DNA of 64,000 nucleotides. Origin: Planktophila grossartii. Its GTDB lineage: Bacteria > Actinomycetota > Actinomycetes > Nanopelagicales > Nanopelagicaceae. The stretch lies in the NCBI GenBank assembly GCA_965234365.1, contig OZ248345.1, positions 682,001 through 746,000 on the forward strand. The letters run 5' to 3'. The position numbers and the translations under genes are program-made. Each line of letters begins with the position of its first letter. The stretch's first letter is position 1. Below the pieces are notes generated by a model. That model saw nothing but the letters and a program-made list of their open reading frames with translations, was not told the DNA's origin and did not search any database. Below are positions 61,140 through 64,000 of the stretch, piece after piece.

Positions 61140-64000
61140 TAGCGTTTCAACCACTCTTGAATAGGTGAGACACTCAACTCGCCAGCTTGTAGAGCCTTAA
61201 TGCCTTCGACTGCAGCGCTAAATCCAGCTGTCGTCGTAATAATCGGAATGGAACGTTGCACTGCGGCGGTACGAATTGCCCAACCATCAGCACGCGTTCC
61301 GCGGCCTACTGGCGTATTGATCACGAGATCGATATCACCGGCATTGAGCATCTCGACAATCGTCTTCTCGCCCATCGGTCCAGTTCCTTGTGAGTTCTTG
61401 CGCACCACCACCGTGGAGACTCCATGCTCTAGAAGATAAGAGGCAGTCCCATCAGTTGCTAACAGTCGGAATCCGAGGGCCGATAAACCTTGTGCAGGAG
61501 CTATACCGTGCTTCTTATCTTTATCTGCAAGTGAGATGAAGACTGTTCCAGATTTGGGTAGGGGTCCAAAGGAGCTGATCTGTGATTTGGCATAGGACTC
61601 ACCAAATGTTGCAGCGATACCCATGACTTCACCTGTTGAACGCATCTCTGGTCCAAGTACAGCATCAACACCACGACCATCAGCTCGACGGAATCGATTC
61701 CATGGAAGTACAGCTTCCTTCACGCTAATTCCCTTTGCAACTGCATCACCTTCAGCGAGAAGTAGACCTTCTTCTCGCAACTGGGCGATGGAAGAACCGA
61801 GAGAGATTCGGGCAGCAGCTTTTGCAAGTGGCACACCTGTTGCTTTACTGACGAACGGAACCGTACGCGAGGCACGTGGATTTGCTTCCAATACGTAGAG
61901 AACGTTTTCTGCCATGGCGAATTGAATATTGATAAGACCAGAGACACCAACACCTTGAGCGATCTTGAGGGTCGCCTCCCGAATCTGAACTCTTTGAGCA
62001 TCAGTTATCGTCATCGCAGGTAAGACACAGGCGCTATCACCCGAGTGAATTCCTGCCTCTTCAATGTGTTCCATGATTCCACCGAGGAAGAGATCGGTCC
62101 CGTCATAGAGCGCATCGACATCGAGTTCGATAGCAGAATCGAGAAAACGATCCACCAATACCGGGTGATCAGGAGTGATATCGGTTGCACGTGAGATGAA
62201 GCCTGAGAGCGCTTCATCGTCATAGACAATCTCCATGCCGCGTCCACCCAGTACGAAACTTGGTCGAACTAGAACGGGATAACCAATTCGTTGAGCAATA
62301 GTGAGCGCTTCCATCTGAGATGAAGCCATACCAAATTCAGGTGCTGTAAGTCCTTGTTCCTTCAGTACCTGACCAAAGGCGCCGCGTTCTTCAGCGAGAT
62401 TGATTGCATCGGGACTCGTACCAAGAATTGTGACACCAGCTGCCTTTAATCCAGCTGCTAAACCAAGAGGCGTCTGTCCGCCAAGTTGAGTAATGACACC
62501 CAACACAGGACCTGCTTGAGACTCGGCATGGACAATTTCAAGAACATCTTCGAGAGTAAGAGGTTCAAAGTAGAGACGATCTGAGGTGTCATAGTCGGTA
62601 GAGACTGTCTCGGGGTTGCAGTTGATCATGATCGTTTCGAAATCCGCCGCGCGAAGTGTGAAGGATGCGTGAACACATGAGTAATCAAACTCGATGCCTT
62701 GACCGATTCGGTTGGGACCACTTCCAAGAATGATGACAGCAGGCTTTGTGCGAGGTCGAACTTCGGTCTCTTCTTCATAGCTGGAGTAGTGATACGGCGT
62801 AAATGCTTCAAATTCGGCAGCGCATGTATCGACTGTCTTATAGACAGGGCGAAGATTAAGTTGATGTCGGGCTTTACGGACATCGCCTTCAGCTATTCCA
62901 CGGATAGATGCAATCTGCGCATCGGAGAATCCGGTTCCCTTAGCGAGTTTGAGAAGATCGAGGGAAAGTTCGCCTGGTTCAGCTACCGTGCGAGCAACAT
63001 CATTAATGATTTCAATCTGACGCAGATACCAGCGATCAATCTTGGTTGATGCAAATACCTCATCCATAGAAGCACCAAGCCAGAGCGCTCGTTGCACTTG
63101 TTGGAGGCGGTATTCGGTAGGCATCTTCATTGATTCAAGTAGGGATGACTTCTCATCGCTCGAACGAGCTTCGGTGAATGTAAAGATTGCTTCTTTTCGC
63201 TCGAGTGAGCGTAGAGCCTTCATAAGCGCCTCAGGGAATGAGCGACCAATCGCCATCGCTTCGCCGACGCTCTTCATCGTTGTGGTGAGGCGAGGATCGG
63301 CATCTTGGAACTTCTCAAAGGCGAAACGTGGGGCCTTCACGACGATGTAATCGAGTGTAGGTTCGAAGGATGCAGGAGTGACCTGAGTGATGTCATTCTT
63401 AATCTCATCGAGCGTATAACCGATCGCCAGCTTGGTAGCAATCTTTGCAATAGGAAAACCGGTCGCCTTCGATGCAAGGGCGCTGGAACGCGAAACACGG
63501 GGGTTCATCTCAATCACAATGATGCGACCCGTATCTGGATTGACTGCAAATTGAATATTGCAACCACCAGTATCAACGCCGACCTCGCGGATAATCGAGA
63601 TGGAGAGATCGCGAAGCTTCTGATATTCGACATCTGTCAGAGTAAGGGCTGGAGCGACGGTAATGGAATCACCGGTATGTACACCCATAGGGTCGATATT
63701 TTCGATACTGCAGACAATTACGACGTTATCTACCTTGTCGCGCATAACTTCAAGTTCATACTCTTTCCATCCAATGATGGATTCCTCGATCAGAACCTCA
63801 GAAGTGGGGCTATGTCGTAGACCAGCACCAGCGATTTGGCGAAGAGTCTCTTCATCAAAAGCGATACCTGATCCGAGTCCTCCCATCGTGAAGGAGGGAC
63901 GAATAACGACAGGATAGTTAAGTTGAGCAACTGCACCCATAACATCATCCATTGTGTGACAGATGATGGAACGAGCCGACTCTCCCCCAACCTTTTCTAC
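61139..64000 (-). CDS. carB: carbamoyl-phosphate synthase large subunit (5' end cut)
   Basis: Makes carbamoyl phosphate for pyrimidines and arginine. About 953 codons are visible and the frame stays open to the window edge (VEKVGGESARSIICHT precedes the first internal Met), so roughly the first 100-150 residues are missing. Visible: first ATP-grasp end (RPSFTMGGLGSGIAF), oligomerisation domain, second synthetase half (GSGPNRIGQGIEFDYSCVHA, RPSFVLGGRGMEIVYD), and the C-terminal MGS-like allosteric domain (ATDGTASYLLEHGV). Heads the pyr operon. Confidence 0.96.
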   Translation of the reverse strand, partial: VEKVGGESARSIICHTMDDVMGAVAQLNYPVVIRPSFTMGGLGSGIAFDEETLRQIAGAGLRHSPTSEVLIEESIIGWKEYELEVMRDKVDNVVIVCSIENIDPMGVHTGDSITVAPALTLTDVEYQKLRDLSISIIREVGVDTGGCNIQFAVNPDTGRIIVIEMNPRVSRSSALASKATGFPIAKIATKLAIGYTLDEIKNDITQVTPASFEPTLDYIVVKAPRFAFEKFQDADPRLTTTMKSVGEAMAIGRSFPEALMKALRSLERKEAIFTFTEARSSDEKSSLLESMKMPTEYRLQQVQRALWLGASMDEVFASTKIDRWYLRQIEIINDVARTVAEPGELSLDLLKLAKGTGFSDAQIASIRGIAEGDVRKARHQLNLRPVYKTVDTCAAEFEAFTPYHYSSYEEETEVRPRTKPAVIILGSGPNRIGQGIEFDYSCVHASFTLRAADFETIMINCNPETVSTDYDTSDRLYFEPLTLEDVLEIVHAESQAGPVLGVITQLGGQTPLGLAAGLKAAGVTILGTSPDAINLAEERGAFGQVLKEQGLTAPEFGMASSQMEALTIAQRIGYPVLVRPSFVLGGRGMEIVYDDEALSGFISRATDITPDHPVLVDRFLDSAIELDVDALYDGTDLFLGGIMEHIEEAGIHSGDSACVLPAMTITDAQRVQIREATLKIAQGVGVSGLINIQFAMAENVLYVLEANPRASRTVPFVSKATGVPLAKAAARISLGSSIAQLREEGLLLAEGDAVAKGISVKEAVLPWNRFRRADGRGVDAVLGPEMRSTGEVMGIAATFGESYAKSQISSFGPLPKSGTVFISLADKDKKHGIAPAQGLSALGFRLLATDGTASYLLEHGVSTVVVRKNSQGTGPMGEKTIVEMLNAGDIDLVINTPVGRGTRADGWAIRTAAVQRSIPIITTTAGFSAAVEGIKALQAGELSVSPIQEWLKR

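Noticed and set aside
63305..63820. A 171-codon plus-strand open frame opposite carB
   Set aside because: It lies wholly inside a clear carB reading frame on the other strand, has no recognisable motif and no ribosome site; long antisense frames are common opposite such codon patterns.

Overview
The window reads as a stretch of a compact, streamlined actinobacterial chromosome of roughly balanced base composition. Actinobacterial markers are mycothiol ligase (MshC), PafBC, a GarA/OdhI-type FHA protein, mIHF, a PriA lacking helicase motifs, the MSMEG_4193/DUF3090/SCO1664 trio and HelY. Gene order follows several segments of the Mycobacterium chromosome joined end to end (recalled: tlyA-nadK-recN-pyrG-xerD-parA-scpAB-cmk-der; pgsA-gcvH-garA-merR-nuclease-merR-gcvP; helY-tatCA-pafCB-trmI-metH-mshC; carB-pyrF-mihF-gmk-rpoZ-coaBC-metK-priA-fmt-rsmB-rpe). 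The compaction and moderate GC suit a freshwater acI-type lineage (Nanopelagicales), but that placement is inference.

Layout. 1-9.1 kb: end of tlyA, nadK, recN, pyrG, xerD, then a ParA/ribbon-helix-helix pair facing scpA-scpB-rluB (chromosome maintenance). 9.1-13.4 kb: an AT-rich gap, aroH-tyrA (tyrosine/phenylalanine branch), a fused cmk-der gene and pgsA. 13.4-19.1 kb: gcvH, garA, two MerR regulators, a bifunctional nuclease and gcvP. 19.1-27.7 kb (minus): trmI-pafB-pafC-tatA-tatC-lipid kinase-helY-5'-3' exonuclease-polyprenol-P-mannose synthase. 27.7-36.1 kb: RecB-like nuclease, metH, PAC2 protein, and a coupled operon phosphatase-DUF3090-kinase-like protein-mshC. 36.2-48.5 kb: mixed metabolic and transport genes around a tRNA-Leu, with the only clear intrinsic terminator. 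48.5-64 kb (minus): fifteen tightly packed genes from carB (cut by the window edge) to hisG, covering pyrimidine synthesis, a fused mIHF-guanylate kinase, rpoZ, CoA and SAM synthesis, priA, translation factors, rpe and hisEG.

No CRISPR array, insertion sequence, prophage or rRNA was seen. The notable points are the mIHF-Gmk fusion, a recurrent TANNNT box six to eight bases before start codons (leaderless transcription), divergent gene pairs with abutting or overlapping -10 boxes, stop codons reused as -10 boxes inside the long operon, PafBC without the usual adjoining Pup/proteasome genes, and hairpin-forming leaders before gcvP and the purine permease.
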